A stretch of DNA of 64,000 bases, taken from the NCBI GenBank assembly GCA_037367355.1, contig JAVSCG010000032.1, positions 16,001 through 80,000 of the forward strand, given 5' to 3'. Made by a program: the position numbers and the translations under genes. Source of the stretch: Neoscytalidium dimidiatum. Lineage: Eukaryota > Ascomycota > Dothideomycetes > Botryosphaeriales > Botryosphaeriaceae. Positions 46,829-59,580 of this stretch are shown piece after piece. The stretch's first letter is position 1, and each line of letters begins with the position of its first letter. The notes beneath the pieces were generated by a model that was not told the origin of the DNA, searched no databases, and saw nothing but the letters and a program-made list of their open reading frames with translations.

Positions 46829-46875
46829 CTACCCCCCCTTTTAGAGATCTTCGGCCCGAAGATTTATTCGTTTAC
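46829..46875 (-). mobile_element. B internal end: PPT and hairpin
   Basis: Polypurine tract at 46829-46842 and a perfect hairpin at 46847-46863 (ATCTTCGG, C, CCGAAGAT), 18 nt from the LTR. Element E then interrupts; B resumes at 54599. Confidence 0.8.
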
Positions 46876-47097
46876 TATAAGGACTAGATATAAATAGGGA
46901 GTTTAAGGATAGTATAAGAGGGTCTCTATTAGATAATAGACGAATCCTTAGGAGATTCGAGAGGCCCGTTAGGCGGGACTTATATATGGAACGGCGATAA
47001 GCGAGGTTCATGCTCCAGTATAGGCCGCTAGGACATATAGGAGCCGATAGCTCCTCGTATATAAGTAGTAGGGAGTCCTATATTCGAAGTTCTTATA
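46876..47097 (-). repeat. 3' LTR of E
   Basis: 222 bp; the internal side carries the PPT CTATCTCCCTCTTTT (plus strand). A small island near 47005-47015 keeps CA and TG, unlike the rest. Confidence 0.87.
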
Positions 47098-47112
47098 CTA
47101 TCTCCCTCTTTT

Positions 47113-47905
47113 AAGAAGGCATCCTCGGCTCTAAAAGGTAAAAAACTTACTAGCTCTAGATACTATTTATAGTATTAAAACCTCCGTTAGAAGGGAAAAA
47201 GATATATACTAGAGGCGGTAAGAAAACCTCGAATTAGAAAAGATAGAGTTAACACTACTAAAGGTGCCTAGAGTACCTATAACGGCCTCGTATACTTTTC
47301 GTATAGGGCTCGCGTCCGTATCGCGGAGAGTTTATAGGCTATAACTAGCTTTTTATTATAGGTAGTATAACTAATCTTTAAGCTATAGTACCTTTTAAGT
47401 TATAAGGCGTATCCGTCTAGCGTAGTCCTCGTACTAGCGCGGGTACGCTTCGGAGCCTTATTAGCTAGTAAGCTAGCTTTATCTTAAAGAGAATAGGGCC
47501 GTATTTATACGGACTTACTTATTATACGTATAGTATACGTAGTAGTTAGTAGGTTATAGTAGGCTATTATCGGTAGTAGCTAGCTTTCGCTAGTAGCGGC
47601 TATCTACTATCTACGAGAGCTAATTTACTTATTATAGCTTATATAAATAGAGGTATTAACTACGTATACGCTTCTACTAGCGGCTAAGAATTACGCGTTA
47701 TAGGTCTTCCTTTATTAAGCTATCCTTCGCGTACGAGTTACGTACGTACCTATTACGTATAGTGGCCGGTATCGATATATTAGGAGGGTATATATATAGT
47801 TCTTCTACTCTATATTCTTCTCTCCTCTATAACCACCGTTCTTACCTATCTTTATAGCTTTCTTAGACTTCTTTAGCTCTTTTCTTAACCTTTAACCTCT
47901 TTAAT
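47113..47905. other. E: non-coding stretch after the PPT
   Basis: About 800 bp with no frame that looks coding on either strand. It has several short AT-rich inverted and direct repeats (for example TATACGTA twice near 47524-47537). It would be the upstream region of the plus-strand ORF at 47906. Confidence 0.5.
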
Positions 47906-48735
47906 ATATCTACTTTCTCCCCTCTTAATACTTTAGTATCGATACGCCGTATCGTTACCGCTCGCGAGCTACCTACTTACCTCGAAGCTTAGCCTAAACT
48001 CGTTAAGGTATTTTACGAGCGCTGCCTCTTTTACTAGTACGATATTAAGAAGACCGTCGAAGAATATAAGGAGGCTATTAAGGCCGGCTATACCCGCTTA
48101 ACGCTAGAAGCTAAGTATACGTGCTACTCCTTAGTAAAGTATCCTTACTTCCTCGTAAGTTATTTACTTACTTTACCTTATATTACGTAAGAGATACGAG
48201 AAGTATACGTTTTAGTTACTAATAGTAGCGTTTTTTAGCCTCCGCCCTAATATCGTCGTACTTATAATATCCTAAGTGCTCTACGCGCCCGCGCTCTCGA
48301 TTATCGCCGGCGTAATAAGAACGACGCTAACGAGCTATTAGGCCGCGTTAGTACGTACGCTATAAAGTACCTCGCGAGCCGTAAGACTTATAATAAACGC
48401 TTAGCTTCTATAAAGAAGTCTAAGGGCGGCGAGCTCTAATACGCCTATAATCGCTACACCTCTAATAATAAGAATATAGAGCGCTACTTAGTAAGAGTTC
48501 TCGTTCTATATAGTACTCGTATAGCTTACGTAGATATAGGCTAGACTAGGAAGAACGGGCTTAATATTACCTAAGAATATTATTATAGATTAGAAGGAGA
48601 AGGACGCGTTTATACGACTCTAGAATATCTTTCGAGAGCCTATAGATATTAATCCGGCTCGCGATAAGTCGCTAGATAAGTATAAGAGCTAGCGTAAGAT
48701 ACGTATATACTAGTTTAGTAGGATAGCGAAGTAGA
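47906..48735 (+). pseudogene. Antisense ORF of E
   Basis: Plus-strand coding stretch opposite to the element. From ATA at 47906 (then STFSPLNTLVS) one frame runs to about 48560, interrupted only by RIP-type stops. Visible blocks are KKTVEEYKEAIKAGYTRLTL, ALRARALDYRRRNKNDANEL and YLASRKTYNKRLASIKKSKG. After about 48570 the next frame reads better (KEKDAFIRL, DINPARDKSLDKYKS), so there is a frameshift or short intron. The product is basic and mostly helical. No known domain recognised. It lies between the PPT and the chromodomain end of pol, like the antisense ORFs of A and B. Confidence 0.6.
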
Positions 48736-49129
48736 TAGATAGGTCTAGAATTTAGGGTTCTTTATTTTTATTTTTTTTTTTTTAATACTATTTAGCCTTT
48801 AGGTAGTATACGTTTTATATACTCTATTAATACGAATATTATTACTTACGATTACTAATAACGGAGGCTTATAAGACTAAGTATAGAAGCTATATTTATA
48901 TCGATTATAGCCGTAGCGTACGATACTTTCCCGGTATTATCTACTACTAGACTTCTATAGGTTCTATAAGGCTATAAAGTCTACTTTATCTTATTCTTAG
49001 CCTTAAGTTTTTCCCCTATCCTTCTTACGGGCTAGCCCTTATATATACCCTACTTTACTTCGTATACGTATACGTTTCGCACCTAGGGGCCGCGTCCTAC
49101 GCGGGTGTTTCTAACGATATTCGTTAAGT

Positions 49130-52100
49130 AGTTCTTAGTAGTTAGAGAGTTCTAATTCGGACTTCTATTTATTATGCTTATTTAGCTAGCCTAGCTATTT
49201 AATAAGGTATTTTATTCTACCTAAGAAGTCGTCGTAATAATCGACTATAGCCTCGACCTTCTACGTATTATCTACTAACTCTACCGCTAGTAGTATAAAG
49301 CCTAGGCGTATAGAGTAGAACTCTAGTAGCGAAATATAGAAGATAGAATAGAGACGCGCTATTAATAGTAAGAGCTCTAGCTTATAAGTATAGGTGCTAA
49401 CCTTCTTAATAATTTTAAAGAGGCCTAGAAATCGGCTATTAAGCTTCTTATAAGGGCGCTTTGTACGGATATTCTTCGCCGAAAGTAGTACCTCTTCCCT
49501 AGTATTAAAGTATTTATCTAGGCGGCCGCGGTTATAGTAACGCGCCTAGAGCACTTATATATAGTAGATCGCTTCCTTTATATTCTCGCGTGCGAGACGT
49601 ATACGATCTACCCGCGCGGCGGCGGCGGCCGGCGTATAGGTAATATCCTCCGAGCCGGAGGGGGTAGCTTCTAGGCTACGTAACTACTATAGGCCTCTTA
49701 CGCCGTTTAGCGTACTAGATTTAGTTATATAGCTTAGTAGGTTTAGCGATATCTTCGTTAAAGAGTACGACGTATTATTATAGGCGTATACTACCTATAG
49801 TAGAAGGGATACCTAGTTAGATTACTCCTAATTTATATAGATACGAAGATAGTATTTAATCTCTTAATTCTAACGCTCTATCTACCTATTAGTTTACGGG
49901 TAGAAGGTAGTACTAAATCGGCGCTAGATACCGAGTTCGTAATAGAAGTTTATCTAGTATTTACTTATAAATATCGTACCTCTATCTAATACTAGGGAGT
50001 CTAGAATAATAGTTTTTAAGAAGTATTCTTATAGGAGGTCTACTAGAGTTCTTATATTAATAGTCTTACGTACTAGAAAGTAATATACCTTCTTTATTAC
50101 CCGGTCTATTAGAACTAGAATTAAGTCTACTATAGCCCCTTCGCGAGTTATAGACTTAGGTAGGTCCGTAATAAAGTTAAGAGATAGATACTTCTATAGC
50201 TCCGTCTCTACTTCTAGCGGCTATAGGAGGCCGTAGGGCTTATAGCGTCGTGCCTTATATCTTTAGTACTTATCGTAACTACGAATATATATCTATACGT
50301 TCCTTATTAGGTTAGGCTATTCGTACTTATAACTAATTACTATAGTAGTACGTTTAGAGCCGTAATAGCCGTCTAAGAGGTTATCGTAGTTACGGCGGAG
50401 TATCTCGTTCTTTAGTAGGGTACTATTTAGGATAAAGACCTTTCTATTACGTTATAATAGACCGTCTAGGTCTTTAGACTAGTAGTTTACGGCGAGGAAC
50501 TCCGCTAGCTTTACGCGTATTATTTAACTACCGACGTCTAGTTACTAGGCCTCGTAGATTAGCGATACGAGGGTCTTTAGAGGCTCTTCCGCTTAGAAAT
50601 ATTTACTAGTAGTAGCTACTACTACTACTTAGTAGAGTACGAGGCTAGAATATAGCCTAGTATTAGCGAGTTCGCGTACTATACGTATACTACTCGTAAG
50701 GTTCTCGCGGGTATACTCGGCCGCCCTAGATTCTATAGGTACGCCGGCGGTATTCTCTAGTAAGGAAAGAGTAGAGGGTAAGCCCTCGGATTAGCTAGTA
50801 TTAGTACGAGTGTCCCTCGTATACGATTCGTATACGTCTCGCGCGGTTAGAGTAGTAGCCCCGGGGGTATTTTCTATAATCCCCCGTGCCCGTAGTTTTT
50901 ACTATAATATAGGTAGTATAGTGTCTAAGACCGCCTTCTTTTTAATCTTCTTAAAACCCGATATATAGTTAGGCCGCCGGCTAAGAAAGTCTACTAGGTT
51001 TAAAGCCCCCGGCTTATATTTAATCTCGAAGTCGAACCGCGCTAGCTTTTTAGTATAGCGTGCCTATTAGCTCGTAAGGCTTTTAGTAGTTATAAAGTAC
51101 TTAAGATTATTATAATCGTAGAGTACGCGTATAGCGTAGGGAGCGTATACGAGGTAATATCGCTATAGTTAAAAGCCGGCTACGATTATAAGAAGTTCCT
51201 TATCGTAGATATTATATCTTACCTCTACCTTAGTAAGCTTCCGGCTATAGTAGGTAATAGGCAACTAGTACTTTTAGTTACCCTCCTATATATAGGGCTA
51301 AAGTAGGATACCTTTAATAGCGAAGTCTAACGTATTCGTAATTATTATTAGCGGAAGCTCGAGGTTAAAATAACGAAGTACTAGCCCCTACGTAAAGGCG
51401 GCTTTAAGCGTATAAAAAGTATATACCGCGGCGTTAGTCTACTAGAAGGGGAGGTACTACTTAGTAGGGCCCTTCCGCGTAGAGCGCTTCTTCGCGTTTA
51501 CGTCCGGCGGCCGCTAAGCCTTTCGTAGAAGGTTATTAAGGGGCTTCGTAATAGACGAGTAGTTCTATATAAAGCGTCTATAGAAGTTAGTAAAGCCTAA
51601 AAACACTTAAACGCCTCGATACGAGGTAGGCTCCGGCTATTCTTAAATAGCTCTAACGCGTTCCTAGTCTATAGTAATACTCTAGGGGGTTACGATAAAT
51701 TCTAGGAACTTAGCCCTAGTAGTATAGAAGGTATATTTAGATAACTTAGCGTATAAGTTCTAATCGCGAAGGCGTTATAGTACTACGCGTATATATTATA
51801 CGTATTCCTCTTCGTTCTTTAAGTAGATAAGGATGTCGTCTAGATAGACGACGTAGATAGTATCTACGAGGCTGCCTAGCGCTTAATAAATATAGCTTTA
51901 AAAGATAGCGGGCGCGTTAGCTAGGCTAAAGAGTATAACGAGATATTTAAAGAGGCTATAGCGCGTCTTAAATACGGTTTTCTACTCGTCGCTCTTATAG
52001 ATACGGATCCTATAATAGGCGTTACGTAGATCGAGTTTAGTAAAGACTTTCGTATAAGATATATAGTCTAATAGTTTACTAATAAGGGGTAAGAAATAGT

Positions 52101-54330
52101 AATTTTTAATCGTAACCTTATTAAGGCCCCTATAATTAATATATAGCCGTATAGTCCCGTTAGGCTTAGGGACGAAGAGAATAGGCGCGCTAGTAGAAGA
52201 CTTACTAGGCCTAATTTAGCTCTTTTTAAGAGCCTTATCTAGGTACTCTTAAAGAATCTAAAGCTCGCGGGGCGATAGATTATAGATAGATATTTACGGA
52301 GGAGAAGTTCTATCTAGTAATTTAATAGCGTAGTTATACTTAGTATTAGGGGCGAGTACGCTAGCTAACTCGTCTAAAAAGACGTCTAAAAGATCCGCGT
52401 AATACGGAGGTAACTACTTAGTAGGGGCACTTACCGCGGCTACTATAAGGGATACTCTAATAGGGCTAAGACTAGAGTACGTATCGTATACGAGGGCCGC
52501 GCGGCGCGCGGTCGCGTACCCCGTAAGCGTCGCTTAAGGCACTAGAAGGTACTTTAGATTTCGGTTATCCCCGCCCTATATTTCTAGAACGTCCTCCGGG
52601 GTAAGTATTAGTTTTTAATAGAGGTAATATACTTTCTCGCCTTTCTTAAAGTTGGCGAGGAAGTCTTCGGGCGTCTATAGATAGATATACCGGAAAGGAT
52701 TATTAGACTAAGTAAAGATACTAGTTAAGAAGTTAAATAACGGCTTTACGTTTCTAAACTAGTTTATATCTAGAATAGTATTAAAGCCGGTAATATTAGC
52801 GCTCTAGAAGAATAGCGCTTTAGTCGTACGCTACTTACTAGTACTATCGGTAACCGTTACCGAAAGTTGGTAGTAGTTATATATAGTAACCGGGATATTA
52901 TTTACCGCGCTTACGTCGAGCTTAAGAGTTAGGTTCGAGAGAGGTACTTATACTCTTTAAATAGTATATTAGACTATTAGGTTTATTATAGAACCCGTAT
53001 CTAGTAAGGCTTTTAGAGTATATACCTCGTTAGGTAAGTATACGAGAATATTAGTAACGATTTTTAAGTCGGAGCCGTTATTATACGGTTCTAGCGGTAG
53101 CTAGTCTAGGGCGGCTACTAGGGTCTTTCTTTTCCCGTATCGCCGTTCTTTCTAGTAGCGTTAACTCGCTAGTTATTCTTCTCGTAGGAGTCTCCTCTTC
53201 TATAGAAATAGGTGCGTCCCTTATACGAGAAGTCTACGGTAGGGGCGCGCTTAGGCTTCGTAGAGCTAGCGCTTTAGATAGAACCTCTCGACTAGTACTT
53301 ACCGCGGCTCTAGGAAGCGAACCTACTATTCTAGTTAGACTCGCTCGAAGCTACGTTACTATAAGCGCGCTTACGAGTTAAGTAGTTCTTCTTAGGCGGA
53401 CTATTAGCGTCTCTTACGAGAGTCTAGAGGTCTATAATAGACTTAAGACGCGAGATAACTTTATAGAAGTCCTTAAGCGTCGTTACGTTATATAAGTAGT
53501 TACTTCGAAGGAGCTCCTTACGGTAGGCGTCCGAAAGACGCGAGTAGTAGAAGTCTATTAAAAGTACTTCGTTAAAGATCTCGTATGAAAGCTACTTTAT
53601 TAGACTTTCGAGTTACGTATAAAGCGCCTAGTACTTAGTACTAGGGCGTATCGTCGCTCTCTAGAAGTTTAGGGTATTATCGAATCTACGTATAGCGGGG
53701 TCTTTAATAATATTCTAAATAATACGAATAAACTTATTATATAGAAGGTCGCTCTTTTTACTATCCTCTAACCGCTAGTATACGGGGTTAGTAAGGTTAG
53801 TATACTTTTTAAGGCTACGGAGGGCCTAGCGGGTTCGCTCTATATAGTTATAATTACTTATATATATAAGGGCGAAGATATTTTAGATCTTATAGTTCTA
53901 AGCCTCGAAGGCGAACTATATTACCGTCTCTAAGATAGGTGTTTAGTGTTTCTATAGGCGCTCGTATATCTTATCGAAGGTACGTATCGCTTCGGATACG
54001 CTAGAAGTACGAGTCGCCTACGTATTAGATTCGGGTAGATTACGGCGTATAAATATAATACGATTCTATAAAGCGTCGATTATTTAGTTCGACTATTAAA
54101 TTTCTTCTATAGTAACGCCTAGGTTCGTATTAAGGAGCCTATCTAGTTTAGCTTATAGTTACTCGATATATTCTTTACGACTTAGAGGTTCGTTAGTAGC
54201 CCTCTCTACGTTACTTTTAGTTATTAGATCTACTCTAGAAGTAAGAGTACTAGAGGGGGTACTATTCGTAGAATTCTCGCCGTATCGTAAGGTATTAAGT
54301 GTACGCTTACCAGTGCGAGAAGGGAGCGTA
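49130..54330 (-). pseudogene. Gag-pol relic of E
   Basis: From the right: gag at about 53100-54330, with a damaged CCHC-like knuckle near 53200; protease core ALLDTGSIINLI, with DTG at 52993-53001; RT with SAPILFVPKPNGTIRLYINY near 52150 and YLDD at 51835-51846; RNase H at about 51000-51450; integrase core LNFITDLPKSITREGAIVD near 50130-50190; chromodomain at about 49135-49290 (VEAIVDYYDDFLGRIKYLIK). 48736-49130 is a spacer with no clear gene. RIP stops throughout. Confidence 0.83.
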
Positions 54331-54371
54331 TCGACTATCTTAAACCGGCTATTTAAGGAGAAGGATTTAAA

Positions 54372-54598
54372 TATAAGGACTAGATATAAATAGGGAGTTT
54401 AAGGATAGTATAAGAGAGTCTCTATTAGGTAATAGATAAATCTTTAGGGGATTCGAGGAACCCGTTAGGCGGGACTTATATATAGGCGAGCGGTAAGCGA
54501 GGTTACGTAACCTATATAGGCTGCGCTAGGACTTCGTATAGAAGCCGATAGCTTCTCGTATATAAGTAGTAGGAAGTCCTATATTCGAAGTTCTTATA
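54372..54598 (-). repeat. 5' LTR of E
   Basis: 227 bp, partner of 46876-47097; the differences are RIP-type plus small indels. Confidence 0.87.
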
Positions 54599-54663
54599 TT
54601 TATCTATATCTTCCTAGGCTTTCTTAGTTTCTTCGTTTTTTTTCGTTATAAGTATTTCCTATA

Positions 54664-55342
54664 ATACCTTCTAAGCGTAAGCGCGACGTATAATAAGCTA
54701 AGCGTAAGTATCTTAGCGCGAAGATTAATTCTTTATATAATCTCCTAGGCCTAGATATACTAATTTCTTACGCTCGTTATCTTTTATTAGAGGAGAAGAG
54801 TAAGGCGGTAGTATATTATATTACCCTAGAATACTCGCGCTACGGCGAGTATACTCGTCGTAATAATATCTATTACGACGCTAGTAGAGTAGAAAAGGGT
54901 AATTATAAGTTTTTCTTAATTCTACTTAACTTATTTTAACTTTCCCCTTCTAGTCGTTCGTCTAGAACGTACTATTACGAAAGTTATCGCGAATAAGGTA
55001 GAGGCCTTAAATACTATTTCTAAGCTAACGTCCGAGTTACGCGCCGTTTCTTCCCGTCTAGAGCGTTCTTAGAAATAGAAGGTTCTACTATAACGTCGTA
55101 GTAGTTTAATACTAAATAAGAAGGCGTAGTCTATTAAGGATCTTAAGGAGTTAGATTGTTTAGAGGCGGCTCGCGGGGCTAGAAATCCTATTAACCTTAA
55201 AAACGCCGAGGAAGAGCGATTAGTAAAGCGTATACGTAGCGACGTCTTAGCTAACGCTATTACGAGTTTATTCTATTTCGTCGAGTCGCCTAGTATTAGT
55301 TCCGCTACTACGCCGTCTAGGAGTTCCGAGCTAGTTAATTAG
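54664..55342 (+). pseudogene. Spliced antisense ORF of B (coiled coil)
   Basis: Plus-strand gene opposite to B pol. Exon 1 is 54664-54898 (ATA for ATG, then PSKRKRDV), an N-terminal basic stretch followed by a helix. An intron of 55 nt at 54899-54953 has GT...AG ends, CTTAAC and TTTAAC branch-like sites and a pyrimidine-rich end. Exon 2 is 54954-55342, stop TAG. Total 624 nt, exactly 208 codons, in phase across the junction, with only RIP stops. Exon 2 begins with a leucine-heptad coiled coil (VEALNTISKLTSELRAVSSR) and ends in a Ser-rich tail. Copies: 5' end at 19971-20118, 3' end at 45485-45912. Function unknown. Confidence 0.72.
54899..54953 (+). other. Inferred intron in the B antisense ORF
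   Basis: GTAATT at the 5' end, TTCTAG at the 3' end, 55 nt, phase 1. Removing it joins two open frames; keeping it puts stops in all frames. Confidence 0.6.
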
Positions 55343-55344
55343 GC

Positions 55345-58300
55345 GCGGTAGTCTTCGTTTCCTAATTTTAATTTTAGGTCCTTTATATTTAATAAGTTAG
55401 CGGTATTAGTCGATTCGGGTTTCGGCGATAGAACTTATTAATAAGTTATCTATATCTATCGTAATTTTCTAGTAGTTTCTAGATATCGTTTTATTCTCCT
55501 TTCTACTTAAGAAGATATTAGAATTAACCGTTAATATAGCTACTATTAAGAACCTTTTCTACTTTCTAATCTCGGTTTTCGTCGGCGTCTAGATTTTCTA
55601 GAAGTATTTCTTCTATATAGGTTATAGTTTTAGCGTTCTTTAGTACTAGTTCTAGAAGGAATACGTAAAAAACGAAATATATTTATATCGTTTTTAGTAG
55701 TTTAAGGCGGAAATTAATCTTTCTAATTTTTTCTTCGATTTTAAATAGTCTTATTTTCTTAAAGTCTAGCTTATTATTTAGTCGTCTTATTCTAATATTT
55801 TTTCTAAAAAGATAGACTTTATCCTTCTTCTTTAGCTACGGTACCTTCTAGTACCGCTTATCGTAGTATTTATCTATTCGTAGAGCTACGAATTCTAGGT
55901 CTAGATATAACTATTTATAGAGTATCTTTAGCTAGTCGGCTTTAAGAATTTCTTTTTAGGCTAACGATTTACTTAGTATCGACTCCTTATAGGCCGATAG
56001 TTTGTAGCTATAATTAGCGTAGAACGGCGATTCTTATATTACCGACGCTTTAGAGCTATTATACGCGAACTAGGCTAGTAGTAGTAATTCTACCTAGTTA
56101 TTCTATACGTAGTTAAGATAATAGCGTAGATATTATTCTAGCGTCTAGTTAGTCCGTTTTATTTATCCGTCTATCTACGGGTATACTATAGTTAAAAGCT
56201 TATACTTTACTCTAAGTTACTTTATAAGAGTCTACTAGAATCGTAATATAAATAGTTTATCTCTATTCGATACGAGTTCTTCTAGTAATCCGTAATTACC
56301 GAGGATAGTTCTTAGAAACGTATATACGAGATCTTCCGCGTTTACCTTCTTTAGATAGGGTAGATAATACGCGTATTTCGTTATTCTATCTATAATAACT
56401 AGTACTAAGTTATACTTAACTCTAGTAAGTAGTTCTTCTAATTTAGGTAGGTCCGTAATAAAGTCTAGCGAGATAGATTACTAAGGGCGCTTAGATACTA
56501 GTAGCGGCTAGAGTAGTTTATAAGGTATATATCTTACTATCTTACTCTAAATATAAAGGTTATATTACGTAACTATCCGCTAGACTATCCTTCTAAGCCC
56601 TAGAAAGTAATAATTTCTCGTAATTCTCTCGATCGTCTTATCGGTTCCTTAATAACTATATACTAGGGCCTCGTATATATCTTTTATAAGTTTCTTCCGT
56701 AGTTTTACCGGGACGTAGATTAATCCTAAAAATAGGATTATTCCTTCTACGTCTTTAGTTACTCGGGGGTTATTTTCTAGGTTTCTAATTTCTTATACCG
56801 TAGCGTCCTCCGCGTAGGCTTCTCGGATTCTCTATTCCTATTCGTTACTTTCTAGGCGTATCGCTAAGGCTACTAGCCTAACCGGAGTAAGCGACTTTTT
56901 AGGTTTCTTCTTTCTACTATATATAGCGGAGATCTAGCGTTTATTAGATATAAAAGACCTATCTTCCTACTCTACTAGTATTACCGGTTATAGTTTTAGT
57001 TTCCCCTCTATATAGTCGGCTCTTCTACTTAGCGCGTCTACGCGGGCGTTCTCTAATTCCTTCTAGTAGATAATCTTTATATCGTAAGACGCTAGTTCTT
57101 TAGTCTATCTAACCTATCTTTAGTTTAGTTCTTTCGTAGTAGTAAAGTATAAAAGGTTCTTATAGTCGTAGTAGACTATAACCTAGTATTTAGCTTCTTT
57201 AAGGTAATGTCTCTATTCTTTAAAGGCCGTAACGATAGCTAGAAGTTCCTTATTATAGACGTCGTAGTTCTTTTCTAGTCTTATTATTTTTCGGGAGTAA
57301 TACGCGATAGAATATAATCTATCTTACTCGTCTAGCTAGCTTAAGACTACTCTAATAGCGTAGTCTAATATATCGGTTTCTACCGTTATAGATAGGTCGG
57401 GATAAAATAGTCTTAAGACTAGTACTTCTATAAATATTCGTTTTAGTAAGTTAAAAGCGTTCTACTATCTTTCTTTCTATACGAATTCGTATTCTTTCTT
57501 AGTTAGGTCTATAAGCGGAGCTAATACCTTCGTATAGTTTAGAATAAATTTCCGGTAAAAGTTAGTAAAGCTAAGGAAGGATTATACTTCTTTAATAGTT
57601 TTTAGCGTAGGCTAGTCTCTTATCGCGTCTAGTTTCTTTTTATCTATACTAATATATCCCGGGGTAATAATAAACCCGAGGTACTCGGTCTTCTATATAT
57701 ACTATTCGCTCTTATCGGGGGCTATCTAGAGGTTCCGTTCCTCTAGTACCTATAGGACCTTATATATATACTCGATATATTCTTTAAGCGTTTCTGAGTA
57801 TATTAGGATATCGTCTAGGTAGGCTAGTATAAATACGTCTAAATACGATCGTAGGATATCGTTAACTAGACTCTAGAACGTAGCCGGTATATTAGTAAGG
57901 CCGAACGGTATTACCGTATACTCGTAATATCCGAATCTTATTTAGAAAGCCGTTTTCTATTCTTTACCTTCTTTTATCTAGACGAGATAATAACCTTCTC
58001 TAAGGTCTAGCTTAGTAAAGTATTTAGCTTTTCTTAATCTATTCTATAGCTTATCGATACGTAGTAACGGATATTAGTTTTTTACTATAATATCGTTTAA
58101 TTATCTATAGTCGATATAGAGGCGGAGCTTACTATTCTTCTTAGATATAAATAAGATAGAATATCTAGCCGGCGACGTAGAGAGTCGGATATATCCTCTT
58201 TCTAGGTTCGTTTTAAGATACTCCCTTAGTACTTCGGCCTTATTTTCCGTAAGGGAATAAATAGACTTAAACGTAGACTACGTTTCTAGTAATAGGGGTA

Positions 58301-59580
58301 TCTTATAGTCCTATAGCTTATACTTAGATAATAATCCTTTACCTCTTTCTTAAAATAGTTCGGCGTATTTCTAGAATTCTAGGGGTACTTTCTCTAGTCC
58401 TATAGTATTTTCCGTTACGTATATCTAGTTAAGGATTCTATCTAGCGGGCTATACCTCTCGTAGATTCTCTTCGGATAGTCTTCTTCGAGTAGCCGGGGA
58501 GTATCGACTTCCGGAGTTTATTTTCTAATCTATACTATAATTCGGCGTTCTTATTTTAAGCTAGGCTTAATATAGACGGTATAAGCTTATTCTCCTCGTT
58601 TTTTTATACGTAGTAGGGTATTAAGGGATATTCTCTTAGCCTCTACTAGATACTCTTTAGATAGCTCTAGCTCGTAGTCTTTTTAGCTCTAGCTCTCTAG
58701 CTCTAGCTTCTAGCTTTAGCTCTCTAGCTCTAGCTCTAGACTCTAGCTTTCTAGCTCTAGCTCTCGGCTCTAGCTCTCTAGTTCTAGCTCTCTTATTTCG
58801 AAGTTCGCGAGGTATCGCTTATAGTTGTCTTCTAGAAACGTTATAGTTCCCGTACTCTAGCTAATATATAGGTCGTAGGTTTTTAACTAAGGTATTCTAA
58901 GGATAATATCGTAGTTCGGGCTTATTATTACGTCTAGGTTAATTCGTTCTTTATAGTCTCCGAGGGTTATTCGTACCCGACCGGTCTCGATCCTTATCTA
59001 GCCCTTACCGTATTCTATTAATAATCTATCGAACGTACTAAGTTTATAGGGGCGTTTCTTAGATTAGAATAGTAAGTTATTCTTCCTAAGAAATTTAGAA
59101 TCTACGAAATTCTCTTACGCTCTACTATCTATTATTACTAATATAGTAGTTTCTTTAATTATAACTAGTACTTCTAGTAGCGTTTTAAGTTCTTTCTATT
59201 TACGAGATATTCCGTTTAATATTAAGTATATAACCTAGTTAAGAAACCTTCGTATTAGCCCCTTCTAGGGTTCCTAGCTAGGGGAGCTATCTAGTTTTTT
59301 AATATCTTATAGCGTATATACTCGTCCTATTCTTCGACTAGGACTAGAATATTCTTCTACTAAGTCTATTGTTTCTACTTAATCTTACGCCTCTAGTAGA
59401 TCTATTTATTATATACTTAGTACTAGAAGGTAGATTTATCGTATTTTTTATCGGGTATCTATTATAGGGTACCGTAGCTTCGTATAGCTATATCGTAACG
59501 ATAGAGGGTATAGGCTATATCGCGTAGAGACGTAAGATCCCGTTATTATTACCTTCCCTAGGCTTCTTCTTCAAGCTAGG
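55345..59580 (-). pseudogene. Pol relic of minus-strand B
   Basis: From the left: chromodomain at about 55400-55560, integrase at about 55750-56690, RNase H at about 57080-57450, RT at about 57560-58330 with YLDD at 57810-57821, Glu-Leu repeat at 58672-58796, protease core V-I-I-D-S with GAT AGT at 59124-59129, then the C-terminal end of gag. Frames carry RIP stops but few indels. Gene order equals the plus-strand B copy at 39599. Confidence 0.84.
58672..58796 (-). repeat. AGCTCT/TAGCTC tandem repeat in B pol
   Basis: Minus-strand counterpart of 42032-42162; about 125 bp of imperfect hexamers between protease and RT. Confidence 0.8.

Larger units (their letters stand above)
46876..54598 (-). 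mobile_element. RIPed chromovirus E, complete
   Basis: 7723 bp. The 3' LTR is 46876-47097 (222 bp) and the 5' LTR is 54372-54598 (227 bp); both start TATAAGGACTAG and end GTTCTTATA. The PPT is at 47098-47112. Flanks TTTAC (46871-46875) and TTTAT (54599-54603) form a 5-bp target duplication with one C/T change. It is inserted in the B element just inside its PPT. A long non-pol region lies between the PPT and the pol end. Confidence 0.88.

Noticed and set aside
47938..48560. DDE transposase or host gene captured by E
   Set aside because: No catalytic motif or recognisable domain in the frame; position matches the antisense slot of A and B, so it is reported as an antisense ORF of unknown function.
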